Assembly (NCBI GenBank): GCA_020852955.1 | Contig: JADYZW010000012.1 | Coordinates: 1-52,677, forward strand | DNA: 52,677 nucleotides | Origin: Deltaproteobacteria bacterium | Lineage (GTDB): Bacteria > Desulfobacterota > Binatia > UTPRO1 | Direction: 5' to 3' | Shown: piece after piece, positions 26,563 through 34,937 of the stretch | Layout: each line of letters begins with the position of its first letter | How positions within the stretch are numbered: the stretch's first letter is position 1 | Program-made: the position numbers and the translations under genes | The notes under the pieces: model-generated | Told to the model about the DNA's origin: nothing | The model's database searches: none | Seen by the model: the letters and a program-made list of their open reading frames with translations, nothing else

Positions 26563-27800
26563 TGGCCGCGCGCGATCCGCAGGGAACCGGCGTCCCGCCG
26601 GTCGACGACCCGTCGCGCGGGGACGCCGGAACACCGCCCGGCTTCGGCACCGCCGCCGTCCACGCCGGCGAGCCGCGCCGGAAGTCCGGCAACGCGCTCA
26701 CGACGCCGATCACCCAGACGGCGACCTACACCTTCGCCGACACGCAGGAGTTGCGCGACCACTTCGAGCACCGCATCGAGCGCGAGGAGTACGGGCGCTA
26801 CGGCAATCCGACGCAGCGCATCGCCGAGCACAAGCTCGCAGCGCTCGAAGGCGCCCAGGACTGCCTGCTCGTCTCGAGCGGCATGGCGGCGGTCACGACG
26901 ACCCTCTTCGCGATGTTGTCGCGCGGCGCACACGTCGTGGTCACCGACGATTCCTACCGACGCACGCGCCAGTTCCTCAATCAAACGTTGCATCGCTACG
27001 GCATCGAATGCTCGACGGTCCCTGCCGGCGACTACGAGGCCATCGCCGAGGCGATTCGCCCGAACACGCGCATCCTCATCAGCGAGTCGCCGACGAATCC
27101 GTACAACCGCATCCTCGACCTCGAACGCTTCGCGGAGATCGGTCGGCGCCATCGCGTCAAGACCGCCATCGACGCCACCTTCGCCACGCCGTACAATCAA
27201 CGACCGCTCGCGTGGGGGATCGACCTCGTCCTGCACTCCGCCACCAAGTTCCTCGGCGGCCACAACGACCTCATGGCCGGCGCGGTCCTGGGCTCGGCCG
27301 ACCTCGTCGACGGCATCCGCGCGCTGCAGGGCGTGACCGGCGCCGTGATCGATCCGTTCGCCGCCTATCTCCTGATTCGCGGCCTCAAGACGCTGGCGCT
27401 GCGCATCGAGCGGCAGAACGCCAACGCCCAGACGCTCGCCGAGTTCCTCGAAGCGCACCCGAAGGTGCGGCGCGTGCACTACGCGGGTCTGCCGAGCCAT
27501 CCGGAGCACGCGGTCGCACGCAAGCAGATGCGCGGCTTCGGCGGCGTCGTCTCCTTCGAGATCGACGGCGACCTCGACGCCGCCTCCCGGGTCGTCGACG
27601 CCTGCCGGATCCCTCGTATCGCGCCGTCACTCGGGGGCGTCGAGAGCCTGATCGAGCAGCCGGCGCTCATGAGCTTCTACGAGCTTACGACCGAGGAGCG
27701 TCTCCAGGTCGGCATCAAGGACAACCTGATCCGTTACTCGGTCGGCATCGAGGACGCCGCCGACCTCGTCGCCGACCTCGCGCACGCGCTCGGCCGCTGA
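26562..27800 (+). CDS. metB: Cystathionine gamma-synthase, plant-type
   Basis: A 412-residue Cys/Met-metabolism PLP enzyme. The PLP lysine is Lys229 in LHSATKFLGGHND, with YGRYGNPTQ near residue 78. Many stretches are close to Arabidopsis CGS as I remember it: ESPTNP (175-180), ATFATPYNQ (205-213), LIRGLKTL, EAHPKVRRV, LPSHPEHA and GFGGVVSFEIDGD. Plant CGS uses O-phosphohomoserine, also the substrate of the overlapping threonine synthase. O-acetyl- or O-succinylhomoserine is the alternative. The first 30 residues are a poorly conserved Pro-rich leader, so the start may be internal. Confidence 0.9.
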   Translation: MAARDPQGTGVPPVDDPSRGDAGTPPGFGTAAVHAGEPRRKSGNALTTPITQTATYTFADTQELRDHFEHRIEREEYGRYGNPTQRIAEHKLAALEGAQDCLLVSSGMAAVTTTLFAMLSRGAHVVVTDDSYRRTRQFLNQTLHRYGIECSTVPAGDYEAIAEAIRPNTRILISESPTNPYNRILDLERFAEIGRRHRVKTAIDATFATPYNQRPLAWGIDLVLHSATKFLGGHNDLMAGAVLGSADLVDGIRALQGVTGAVIDPFAAYLLIRGLKTLALRIERQNANAQTLAEFLEAHPKVRRVHYAGLPSHPEHAVARKQMRGFGGVVSFEIDGDLDAASRVVDACRIPRIAPSLGGVESLIEQPALMSFYELTTEERLQVGIKDNLIRYSVGIEDAADLVADLAHALGR

Positions 27801-27883
27801 GCGCGGCGGATGCTTCGCGCGCGCCGCCAGCGCCGCCCTCCGACGCGGCGCAACCGAGCGAGAACGGCGCCGCCGGCCGCTCT

Positions 27884-28207
27884 CTATCCCGCGAACGACG
27901 CGTCGAGGAGGCGCTTCAGCTCGCCGGTCGCGTGCATCTCGCGCACGATGTCGCATCCGCCGATGAACTTCCCGTCGACGTACACCTGCGGAATGGTCGG
28001 CCAGTTCGAATAGCGCTTGATGGCTTCGCGCTTGGCGGGCTGGCTCAGCACGTCGACGCTGGCGAAGGGCCGCCCGAGCGATTCGAGCACTTCGATGGTC
28101 GCGGCCGAGAAGCCGCACTGCGGGAAGCTCGGCGTACCCTTCATGTAGATCATGATCTTGTTGCTGCGGAGCTCGCTCTCGATCTCGGTGATGACGGGGT
28201 CTGCCAT
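27884..28207 (-). CDS. grxD: Monothiol glutaredoxin (Grx4/GrxD type)
   Basis: 107 residues with the monothiol CGFS active site (Cys31 in FPQCGFS), KGTPSFPQ before it, and the glutathione-binding NWPTIPQVYVDGKFIGGCDI. These proteins bind and transfer [2Fe-2S] clusters. The bolA-like gene lies 13 bp upstream in the same operon, and Grx4 and BolA form heterodimers around a cluster, so a joint iron-sulfur role is likely. Confidence 0.95.
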   Translation of the reverse strand: MADPVITEIESELRSNKIMIYMKGTPSFPQCGFSAATIEVLESLGRPFASVDVLSQPAKREAIKRYSNWPTIPQVYVDGKFIGGCDIVREMHATGELKRLLDASFAG

Positions 28208-28220
28208 GGTCGGTCCTCCT

Positions 28221-28448
28221 TCACTCGCCCGGCGCGTCGGCCTTGAGCTGCAGCGCGTGGATACGAGGCATCAACGCGCCGAGCGCCCGATAGACCATCT
28301 GATGACGCTCCACCAACGACCGCCCCGCGAACACGGGGCTCGTGATGTGGACCGAGAAATGGTCGCCGCCGCCGGTGTAGTCCTCGGCGCGAATGCGCGC
28401 GTCGGGAAACGACTCGGCCAGGCTGCGTTGGATCTCGTCCGGATGCAT
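28221..28448 (-). CDS. BolA/IbaG-family protein
   Basis: 75 residues, compact class II KH fold. It has GGGDHFSVHITSPVFAGRSLVERHQMVYRALG, the family signature, split here as DHFSVHITS and LVERHQMVYRAL. His in HQMVY may ligate the shared [2Fe-2S] cluster with Grx4. It is the first gene of the pair with grxD. Confidence 0.93.
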   Translation of the reverse strand: MHPDEIQRSLAESFPDARIRAEDYTGGGDHFSVHITSPVFAGRSLVERHQMVYRALGALMPRIHALQLKADAPGE

Positions 28449-28514
28449 GAGCGTTGAGCTATACTACGCCCCCGTCGGCTCGCAAGCGCGGAGCCGTTTT
28501 GGCATGGTGAAACG
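28449..28514. promoter_or_regulatory. Divergent promoter region bolA / ClC
   Basis: A 66-bp gap between divergent starts. TATACT (28460-28465 on plus) lies in an AT-rich patch, an unusually good -10-like hexamer for this genome; on the minus strand TAGTAT overlaps it. The -35 regions are weak on both strands. Confidence 0.35.
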
Positions 28515-30545
28515 GTGCCCGGGCCGCGAGGCGCATCGGCGACGCATACCCAGTACACCGGCCTCGTTCTCGTCGCCGCGCTGATCGGCCTCCTCGGCGC
28601 CGCCGGCAGCATCGTCTTCCAGGCGGCCATCGCCGCCGCTGCCCGCGTCTTCGGAGCGCTCGCCACCGCGTTCGGCGCGTGGGAATCGGCGCAACCGTTC
28701 GCGCCGCCCCTCGTGCTCGCTGCGGGCGGAATCGCGCTGCTCCTGTTGGAGCGCATCTTCCCCGGACACGCGCTCGGCTACGGCTTCCCGCGTTTCCTCG
28801 AGCTGGTGCACCTCGAGGGAGGGCGCGTGAAGCGCCGTTGGATGATCGTCAAGACGCTCGGTGCCGCGATCTCGCTCGGCGCGGGCGCCTCGGTCGGCCG
28901 CGAAGGACCGATCGCGCAGATTGGCGGGTCGATCGGCTCGTTCGTCGCACAGCTCCTCCGTCTCGAATCGCGCTTGAAGCTCCTCGTCGCGTGCGGCGCG
29001 GCCGCCGGCATCGCGACCACCTTCAACGCCCCTATCGGCAGCGTGATGTTCGCGCAGGAGATCGTGCTCCAGGGCAAGGTCGAGCTCGCGCACTTCAGCC
29101 TGATCGTCATCTCGACCGCCACGGCGGTGATCGCCGCGCGCGCGCTCGGCGGCGCGGCCACGGTCTTCCAGGTCCGACCGTTCGCACTCGGCGCCTACCA
29201 GGAGCTCGCGACGTACGCCCTCATGGGCCTCTTCCTCGGCGTGCTGGCGGCGACCTACGTTCGATTCTTCCACGCCACCCTCGAGCGCCTCGCGCGGCTG
29301 CGCATCGGCACCGCGACGAAGCTCATCGGGGGACTCGTCGCGGTCGGCGTCGTCGGCGCGCTGCTGCCGAAGAACCTCTCCGACGGCTACCCCGTCATCG
29401 AGCAGGCCCTCGCCGGGAAGCTCCCCGCCGCACTCATGGTCGCCCTGGCGATCGCCAAAATCGCCACGAGCAGCGTCTCGCTCGGCTGCGGCGCACCGGG
29501 CGGCGTCTTCGGTCCCATCTTCTTCATCGGGGCGATGAGCGGCGGAGCCTTCCATTCCCTTTCCGCCCGCTGGATGCCGAGCCTCACCGGCGCGCGCGGC
29601 TCGTACGCGCTCGTCGGACTCGCCGCGTTCCTCGGCGCGTGCGTGCACGCGCCGCTTACGGCGATCTTCCTGTTATTCGAGACGACGGGAAGCCACGAGG
29701 TCGCACTGCCGGCGCTCGTCACCGTGGTTCTCGCGGTCATCGTCGCGAGCGCGATCGAGCCGGAGTCGATCGACACGCTCGGGCTGGCGCGCGCCGGCAC
29801 GAGCCTCGAGCCGCGGCGCGAGCACCTCATGGACATGATCTCGGTCGCCTCGGCCTTCCACGAAGCGTTCGAGCCGATCCGCGCAGAGGCGCCCCTCGCC
29901 GAGGTCCTCAAGGTGATGGGGGAAAGCACCAGCAGCCACTTTCCCGTGGTCGGCGACGACGGCCGCCTGCTCGGAACGTTGTCGCTGCACGGCATTCGCG
30001 CCGTGCTTCTCGATCCGGACGTCGCGGACGAGCGCACCGCCGCCGACCTCTGCGACCGCCACGTCCCGGCCGTCACGCCCGAGACGAGCCTCGGCCAGGC
30101 GCTCGGCCGGATGGAGGAGGACGGTCGCGACGAGCTCCCCGTCGTCGCGAGCGACGACCCGACCCGCGTCCTCGGCCTCCTATCGCGCGCCGACGTGATC
30201 CGCGCCTACAACCGCGCGCTCGTGACCATGCGGACGATTCCGGGCGCCGCCGACGCCGACGCCGTTCCGCAGTGGTCGAAGGGCTATCGCGTGGTGCGCT
30301 TCCCGGTCCCGAGCGTCTGGGACGCGCGAACGCTGCGCGAGCTCGACTGCCGCGCGCGCTTCGGCGTGAGCGTGCTTGCGGTCGAGCGTCGCGACGATCC
30401 GCACCACACATTCGAGGTTCCAGATCCTGATCGCGCCCTCGCGGCCGGCGACACGCTGGTCCTCGCCGGACCGGTCGCGGCAGTCGCCGACTTCGAGCGC
30501 GCCGCCCGTCGGCGGCCTCCGAACGGCCTCACGTCGACGCGCTGA
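28515..30545 (+). CDS. ClC-family chloride transporter with CBS and TrkA-C domains
   Basis: 676 residues from a GTG. Residues about 15-430 are the ClC transport domain with GYGFP (selectivity), GREGP (gating Glu present) and GGVFGP. NAPIGSVMFAQEI carries a Glu at the proton-glutamate position, so Cl-/H+ exchange is plausible. After the membrane part come two CBS domains (about 440-575) and a TrkA-C/RCK-C-like domain (about 585-665, ending GDTLVLAGPVAAVADFERA). The cytoplasmic domains suggest nucleotide regulation. The fusion to TrkA-C is longer than the simple E. coli ClcA. Confidence 0.93.
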   Translation: MPGPRGASATHTQYTGLVLVAALIGLLGAAGSIVFQAAIAAAARVFGALATAFGAWESAQPFAPPLVLAAGGIALLLLERIFPGHALGYGFPRFLELVHLEGGRVKRRWMIVKTLGAAISLGAGASVGREGPIAQIGGSIGSFVAQLLRLESRLKLLVACGAAAGIATTFNAPIGSVMFAQEIVLQGKVELAHFSLIVISTATAVIAARALGGAATVFQVRPFALGAYQELATYALMGLFLGVLAATYVRFFHATLERLARLRIGTATKLIGGLVAVGVVGALLPKNLSDGYPVIEQALAGKLPAALMVALAIAKIATSSVSLGCGAPGGVFGPIFFIGAMSGGAFHSLSARWMPSLTGARGSYALVGLAAFLGACVHAPLTAIFLLFETTGSHEVALPALVTVVLAVIVASAIEPESIDTLGLARAGTSLEPRREHLMDMISVASAFHEAFEPIRAEAPLAEVLKVMGESTSSHFPVVGDDGRLLGTLSLHGIRAVLLDPDVADERTAADLCDRHVPAVTPETSLGQALGRMEEDGRDELPVVASDDPTRVLGLLSRADVIRAYNRALVTMRTIPGAADADAVPQWSKGYRVVRFPVPSVWDARTLRELDCRARFGVSVLAVERRDDPHHTFEVPDPDRALAAGDTLVLAGPVAAVADFERAARRRPPNGLTSTR

Positions 30546-30559
30546 GCGCCACGGCGTCG

Positions 30560-32386
30560 TTACGACCCGCTGCAGATCGTCGGGTAGCGCTCACCGAGCC
30601 CGAGTCGCGTCGCCATCACGCACGCGTCGTTCGCCTCGGCCGCGACGAGCTTCGCCACGTCGGCGGCGTGCTCGTCCACCACGCAGGCCGCGAGCCCGGC
30701 CATCGTGGCGGCGCCGGCGTCGCACGGATGGCCGAGATCGCTCGGACTCACCGCGACGCACTTCTTCGCCATCGCCGTGAGCGCGGCGGCGCGCGTGCGC
30801 GCGGTCTTCGAGCCGGCGCTCGCGAGATCGAGCGTGCTCCGGCAGCGCGCGACGGCCTTCGCCTCGCCCTTGCCGCTCGCCGCCGCGACCAGCACCTTCT
30901 CGAGGCACGCCGCGAAGTCCTTGTGCAGGCGGTCCGCGAAACGCCGGCCGTGCTTCGCGATCGCCGCCTGACACGCCAGCGCCGCCGCGGACGGCGTCGG
31001 GTACACCGGCGCGAGCTCGTCGTCCGCGAGCGCCTCCACCCGGGCGCCGTGCCGCGGCACCAAGCAGTCGAGGATCGCGGACACGGTCGTCGCGCCGCGA
31101 TCGCAGGGGCCGTTCATCAACGGCGGCGTGACCGCCTTGCACCTCGCCTGCACGGCGGCGCGAAACCTCACCCGCGCCTGCGCGAGCTTCGAGAACGGGA
31201 CGACGGGATCGAGCGCACGCTGACACGCGGCGGCGGCCTCTGCCGTGCTCTTCCCGGCCGCTTCGGCCTTGCGAACCCCGAGGCGGCAGGCCGCTTCGAG
31301 TCCGTGGTGCACCCGCACGAGCTTCACCGCCTGGCGAAGCAGCGCCGCCTGGCACTTGCGAGCGTCGGCGCCGAAGCGCGGTACCCGCAGCGCCGGCACC
31401 ACGAGCTCGCCCATGCCCGCCGGACCCGAGCCCACCTCGACGGTGTCCGTCACGGTGTTGCTCGCGGTGTCGAGCACCGACACGTCGGCGCTCTGGCGAT
31501 TCAGCACGAACGCCCGCGCGCCGTCCGGCCGCATGCCGATCGCGAACGGCGTGAATCCGACGTCGACGGTCGCCGCGACGGTCCGGTCCGCCGTATCGAC
31601 GACCGACACGCTGTTCGGACCGCTGTTCGCGACGTACAGCCACGCGCCCGTGGGATCGAGCACGAGCCCCTCGGGGATGCTGCCGACCGCCACCGTCGCC
31701 ACGACCGCCCGGGCCGCGGAATCGATGACCGACACGCTCGCGTTGCTCGCGTTGCTCACGTAGACCTGCCGGCCGCCGGGAGCGACCGCGACCTGACTCG
31801 GGTCGTTGCCGACGGCGATCGTCCCGCTCACGACGTTGGCGACCGTATCGATCACCGAGACGCTGTTGCTCCCCTTGTTCACGACATAGGCCGGCGTGCC
31901 CGAGGGATCGATCGCGATGCCGAGCGGGTTGTTGTCGACCGCGATCGTCGCGACGACCGCGTTGGTCGCCGTATCGATGACCGACACGGTCTTGTCGTCG
32001 CGGTTGGTGACGTACACCCGATCGCCGGGGAGCTTCACCGCCACGCCCGAAGGCCCCGCGCCGACGGGCACGGTCGCCACCACGGCGTTGGTCGCGGTGT
32101 CGAGCACGGACACCGTCCCATTCGGCGTGACCTGGTTCGTCACGTACACCCGCGTTCCCGCGGGATGCACCGCCGCGCCGAGCGGTTGGCTGCCGACGGG
32201 GACGGTCGCCACCACGGCGCTGCTCGCCGTGTCGAGCACCGACACCGTCCCGTCGCCGTGATTCACGACGTAAGCGAACGGCGCCGCGCACGCGACGCCC
32301 CCCGTCAGCCCGCCCGCGAGGCACGCGAGCACGGCGACCGTCCGTACCAGCGCCCGGCGCCCCGGCGCGACGCGCGGTCCCGTCAC
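30560..32386 (-). CDS. Secreted seven-repeat YVTN beta-propeller with duplicated six-Cys domain
   Basis: About 608 residues from the GTG at 32386, GTGA-overlapping the preceding gene. A signal peptide ends near AAP at 36. Seven repeats of about 42 residues follow, each with a (V/A/F/L)YV-N-(T/S)VSV-DT pattern. They should close a seven-bladed propeller, as in surface-layer YVTN proteins. The last 270 residues are Ala/Arg-rich and helical with two copies of a six-cysteine module. In both copies the spacing is identical: C-x21-C-x20-C-x27-C-x11-C-x12-C (copy one 31064-31354, copy two 30683-30973). The protein is probably on the cell surface, in the operon of two further secreted proteins. Function is unknown. 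Confidence 0.85.
   Translation of the reverse strand: MTGPRVAPGRRALVRTVAVLACLAGGLTGGVACAAPFAYVVNHGDGTVSVLDTASSAVVATVPVGSQPLGAAVHPAGTRVYVTNQVTPNGTVSVLDTATNAVVATVPVGAGPSGVAVKLPGDRVYVTNRDDKTVSVIDTATNAVVATIAVDNNPLGIAIDPSGTPAYVVNKGSNSVSVIDTVANVVSGTIAVGNDPSQVAVAPGGRQVYVSNASNASVSVIDSAARAVVATVAVGSIPEGLVLDPTGAWLYVANSGPNSVSVVDTADRTVAATVDVGFTPFAIGMRPDGARAFVLNRQSADVSVLDTASNTVTDTVEVGSGPAGMGELVVPALRVPRFGADARKCQAALLRQAVKLVRVHHGLEAACRLGVRKAEAAGKSTAEAAAACQRALDPVVPFSKLAQARVRFRAAVQARCKAVTPPLMNGPCDRGATTVSAILDCLVPRHGARVEALADDELAPVYPTPSAAALACQAAIAKHGRRFADRLHKDFAACLEKVLVAAASGKGEAKAVARCRSTLDLASAGSKTARTRAAALTAMAKKCVAVSPSDLGHPCDAGAATMAGLAACVVDEHAADVAKLVAAEANDACVMATRLGLGERYPTICSGS
30683..31354 (-). repeat. Tandem six-cysteine domain duplication in the propeller protein
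   Basis: Copy one spans 31064-31354 and copy two 30683-30973, each 291 bp from first to last cysteine codon. Both have six cysteines at the same distances, with KC/RC, GPCD/HPCD and LDCLV/LAACV anchor points, while the rest has diverged. The conserved spacing implies preserved disulfides. Confidence 0.85.
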
Positions 32387-33705
32387 TCGTCCTCGAGCGT
32401 GCAGCGATCCTCGTCGAACTCGCACCAGCCGGGGTCGCACTTGAGCGTTCCGCCGTCGTAGCCGAGCGTCTTGCAGGTCTCGCCGCCGAGATCGTTCCCT
32501 TCGCAATCCTCGAACAGGTCGATCACGTCGTCGCCGCAGTAGGCGCGCTTGCAGTTGGTGCGGCAGGCGTCGGGCGCCGTGTCGGAGTTCTGCGCTCCGG
32601 CGTCGCATTCCTCGTTGATCTCGAGGAGGCCGTTGCCGCAAACGGGATTGGCGACGCACTGCGTCTCGTCGAAGAGGCACGAGGGCTGGCAGCCGAGGGT
32701 GCCGCTCGCGTAGCCGGCGGTCTCGCAGGTGAAGCCGCCGAAGTCGGCGCCGTCGCACGCCTCGCCCGTCTCGCGCACCCCGTTGCCGCACTCGGCGCCG
32801 GCCGCCCGGAAGTCGAGCCCGCGCCGCACGTCGAAGACGCCGGTCACGATCCGCCGCGCATCGGCGGGCCGCGCGTGCTCCGGGGTTCGCGCCACGAGGT
32901 GCCCGATGACGTACGCCATCACGTCGAGGGCGGTGACGAGGTCTCGCCGCCCGAGCGCCGTCTTCAACGTCGCCATGCGGGTCGCGATCCCGTTGCGGAC
33001 GTAGGGATCGTCGAGCCGCTCGTTCACGAGCCGGTCGAGCACCTCGACATCGACCGGTACGAGGTCGACCCACGTGAAGCAGCGCTGCTCGCCGAAGGCC
33101 ACGAGCCCGGTGTCGGTCGAAGCGGTGCGCCCGACGATCTCCAGCAGGAAACGGTGCGGCGCCCCCGCGTCCGCCGTCGGCGGCACGCTGGCGCGGAATC
33201 GGAAGATGCCGGTCGAGGCCCCGGCGTCGAGCAGACCGCCGTCGCCGCCGTGCGTGAGCGCATCCGCGACGAACCGGAGTCCGTGCGGAACCGTCGCGGC
33301 CGTCCAGAGTTGGCGATCGGTCTCCGCGTCGGTGGCCGGCGGCGTCCAAGGGGCGAGCCCGGCCGCCCCGAAGGCGGTCGCGAGACTGCGCGCGTCCTTC
33401 CCCTTCCTGGTCGCGACGAGGTCGGCGAAGGCCTGCGGTCCGTCGAGCACGGTGACCGCACCGAGCTTGTAGACGTCGCCGAAGCCAGCGCACGTGAGCC
33501 CCGCGAACTTCGTGCCGCCGGGCACGAGCTTCAGACCGCGCGCCTGCCTGCCGAGCGACACGAGGAACGCATTCGTGCGCGCGACGCTGCCGAGCACCTC
33601 GCCGACGGACAGGTGGAAGGTCCTGACCTCGGCGCCCGCGCCGCGCGGCGCGAGGAGCGCGAGCGCGAGGACGAGCGTACCGGCGCTGGGAACGACGCGG
33701 CGCAT
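32383..33705 (-). CDS. Secreted protein with Myxococcus-type Cys-rich (DUF4215-like) repeats
   Basis: 440 residues from the ATG at 33705, with a signal peptide (hydrophobic 8-18, AGA cleavage near 25). Residues about 26-310 are an unrecognised domain with two cysteines. The C-terminal 125 residues carry repeats of the type CGNGVRETGEACDG and CGNGLLEINEECDAG, then CGDDVIDLFEDCEG, each with paired cysteines. Such repeats are frequent on secreted proteins of Myxococcota and related delta lineages. Middle gene of the secreted operon. Confidence 0.85.
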   Translation of the reverse strand: MRRVVPSAGTLVLALALLAPRGAGAEVRTFHLSVGEVLGSVARTNAFLVSLGRQARGLKLVPGGTKFAGLTCAGFGDVYKLGAVTVLDGPQAFADLVATRKGKDARSLATAFGAAGLAPWTPPATDAETDRQLWTAATVPHGLRFVADALTHGGDGGLLDAGASTGIFRFRASVPPTADAGAPHRFLLEIVGRTASTDTGLVAFGEQRCFTWVDLVPVDVEVLDRLVNERLDDPYVRNGIATRMATLKTALGRRDLVTALDVMAYVIGHLVARTPEHARPADARRIVTGVFDVRRGLDFRAAGAECGNGVRETGEACDGADFGGFTCETAGYASGTLGCQPSCLFDETQCVANPVCGNGLLEINEECDAGAQNSDTAPDACRTNCKRAYCGDDVIDLFEDCEGNDLGGETCKTLGYDGGTLKCDPGWCEFDEDRCTLEDE

Positions 33706-33707
33706 GC

Positions 33708-34697
33708 TCAGAAGCTCAGGGCCTCGGCGGTCGCGTTGGCGCGCGTGATCATCGCCTCCGCGAACGCGGGTGCAATCTCGGTCTCGGAGCGCTGCGCAAC
33801 CTCCAGCGCGAACGTCCGAACGTTGCGGGCGGCGCGCGACGGGCCCTCGGGCCGGCCACCGTCGAGAAAGCCCTGGGCGCGATCGAGGAGGTATCGCAGG
33901 CGGTTTCGGGTCACGGCGTCGAGCGGCGTCGCGTCGACCAGGTCGCGCAGCGCCTGCAGATCTACCGGCAGCATCGACGCCACCATGATGCACTCGGTCC
34001 GCTTGCCGGGCTTGCCGATCCGCTTCGACGGCAATTCGCTCGTCACGGCGACCGCGAGATCGACGGGCCCGGTCTTCGGATCGACCGCAAGGTCGACGGC
34101 GAAACGGAACCCCGGCACGCCATTGGCGGCCTCGGCCCTCCCGAGCGCGCCGACCTGATCGCCGGTCGCGAAGCCGGCCGTCGTAAAGCCGATCGCGGTC
34201 GCCGTCGGCGGCTCGGCGATCCAGTCGGAGCTGCACGCGCCGCCACCGAGACATTCCCCCGGCAGGTGACAGGCGATGCCGTCCTTGGTTCCTCCCCGGC
34301 ACGTCTTCCTCGTCGCGCTGGAGGCCGGGGGCAGCCAACTCGCCGCGTTCATCGCGGCGAGCGCCGCCCCGAGGTCCTTCGCCAGACTCTTTCCGACGAC
34401 GAGCGGCGCGGCGATCGGTCCGCCGAGCACGCGCACGCGCGTGAGCTTGCGGGTGGGATCCGCGAGGAGCGACGGGCAGAGCCCCCGCCCGAATCGCACC
34501 GCGCCCCGCTTGACGCCGACCGCCTTCCCGAGCACGCCCGATCGCGCGAGCGCCTTCGCCCCGAAGAGATCCGGCGCCGAAACGAGGTCGGCCGGCGCGA
34601 GCACGAAGGTCCGCTCCGCCGCGCGCGCGGCGCCGCAATCGGCGCCGATCACCAGCGCACAAACGGCGAGGACGATCCTCGGGAGGTCGCGCAGCAC
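33708..34697 (-). CDS. Secreted protein with possible C-terminal FIMAH-like domain
   Basis: About 329 residues from the GTG at 34697, which has GAGGT upstream and begins a signal peptide (hydrophobic 9-18, ARA cleavage near 27). A longer frame to 34880 adds Arg-rich residues that look non-coding. A central segment has the pattern C-x9-C-x4-C-x5-C (CRGGTKDGIAC.. ECLGGGAC). The last 80 residues (ALRDLVDATPLD.. LLDRAQGFL.. ARNVRTFALEV) resemble a FIMAH-type helical domain; this is tentative. First gene of the secreted operon, 2 bp before the next. Confidence 0.75.
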   Translation of the reverse strand: MLRDLPRIVLAVCALVIGADCGAARAAERTFVLAPADLVSAPDLFGAKALARSGVLGKAVGVKRGAVRFGRGLCPSLLADPTRKLTRVRVLGGPIAAPLVVGKSLAKDLGAALAAMNAASWLPPASSATRKTCRGGTKDGIACHLPGECLGGGACSSDWIAEPPTATAIGFTTAGFATGDQVGALGRAEAANGVPGFRFAVDLAVDPKTGPVDLAVAVTSELPSKRIGKPGKRTECIMVASMLPVDLQALRDLVDATPLDAVTRNRLRYLLDRAQGFLDGGRPEGPSRAARNVRTFALEVAQRSETEIAPAFAEAMITRANATAEALSF

Positions 34698-34937
34698 TGG
34701 ACCTCGGTCGAGCAAGAGCAGGACCAGAGGCCGGCCGCTCCCCGGGGCGGATTCTCCGCCGTAAGCCCCCGAACTCACGAGCTTCGCGGATGCCATGCGG
34801 GCACGATCAGCACGGCGACGGCGACGGTCGGACTTGCAAAGACGCGACACCGTGCGGGGCCGCGTCGCGCACTTGCGCACGCGGCGCTCCGCGACGGCCT
34901 TCCGGAAGTCGTGCGCACGCGCACGACGCGCGCCCGC
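34698..34937. other. Gap between ilvE and the secreted-protein operon
   Basis: 240 bp, both flanking genes on the minus strand. It must hold the operon's promoter, although no clear hexamers stand out. A hairpin follows the ilvE stop at its right-hand end (listed separately). No gene is credible. Confidence 0.4.
34908..34927 (-). terminator. Hairpin 10 bp after the ilvE stop
   Basis: GTCGTGC (34908-34914), loop GCACGC, GCACGAC (34921-34927), a perfect 7-bp stem just downstream of ilvE on the minus strand. No T run. Confidence 0.4.

Noticed and set aside
31400..32300. Regular repeat array, looked at as a possible CRISPR
   Set aside because: The period of about 126 bp is the seven YVTN blades of a coding sequence; there are no spacers.
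30668..32461. 597-codon plus-strand frame opposite the propeller gene
   Set aside because: Shows periodic repeats only because the propeller repeats lie on the other strand.
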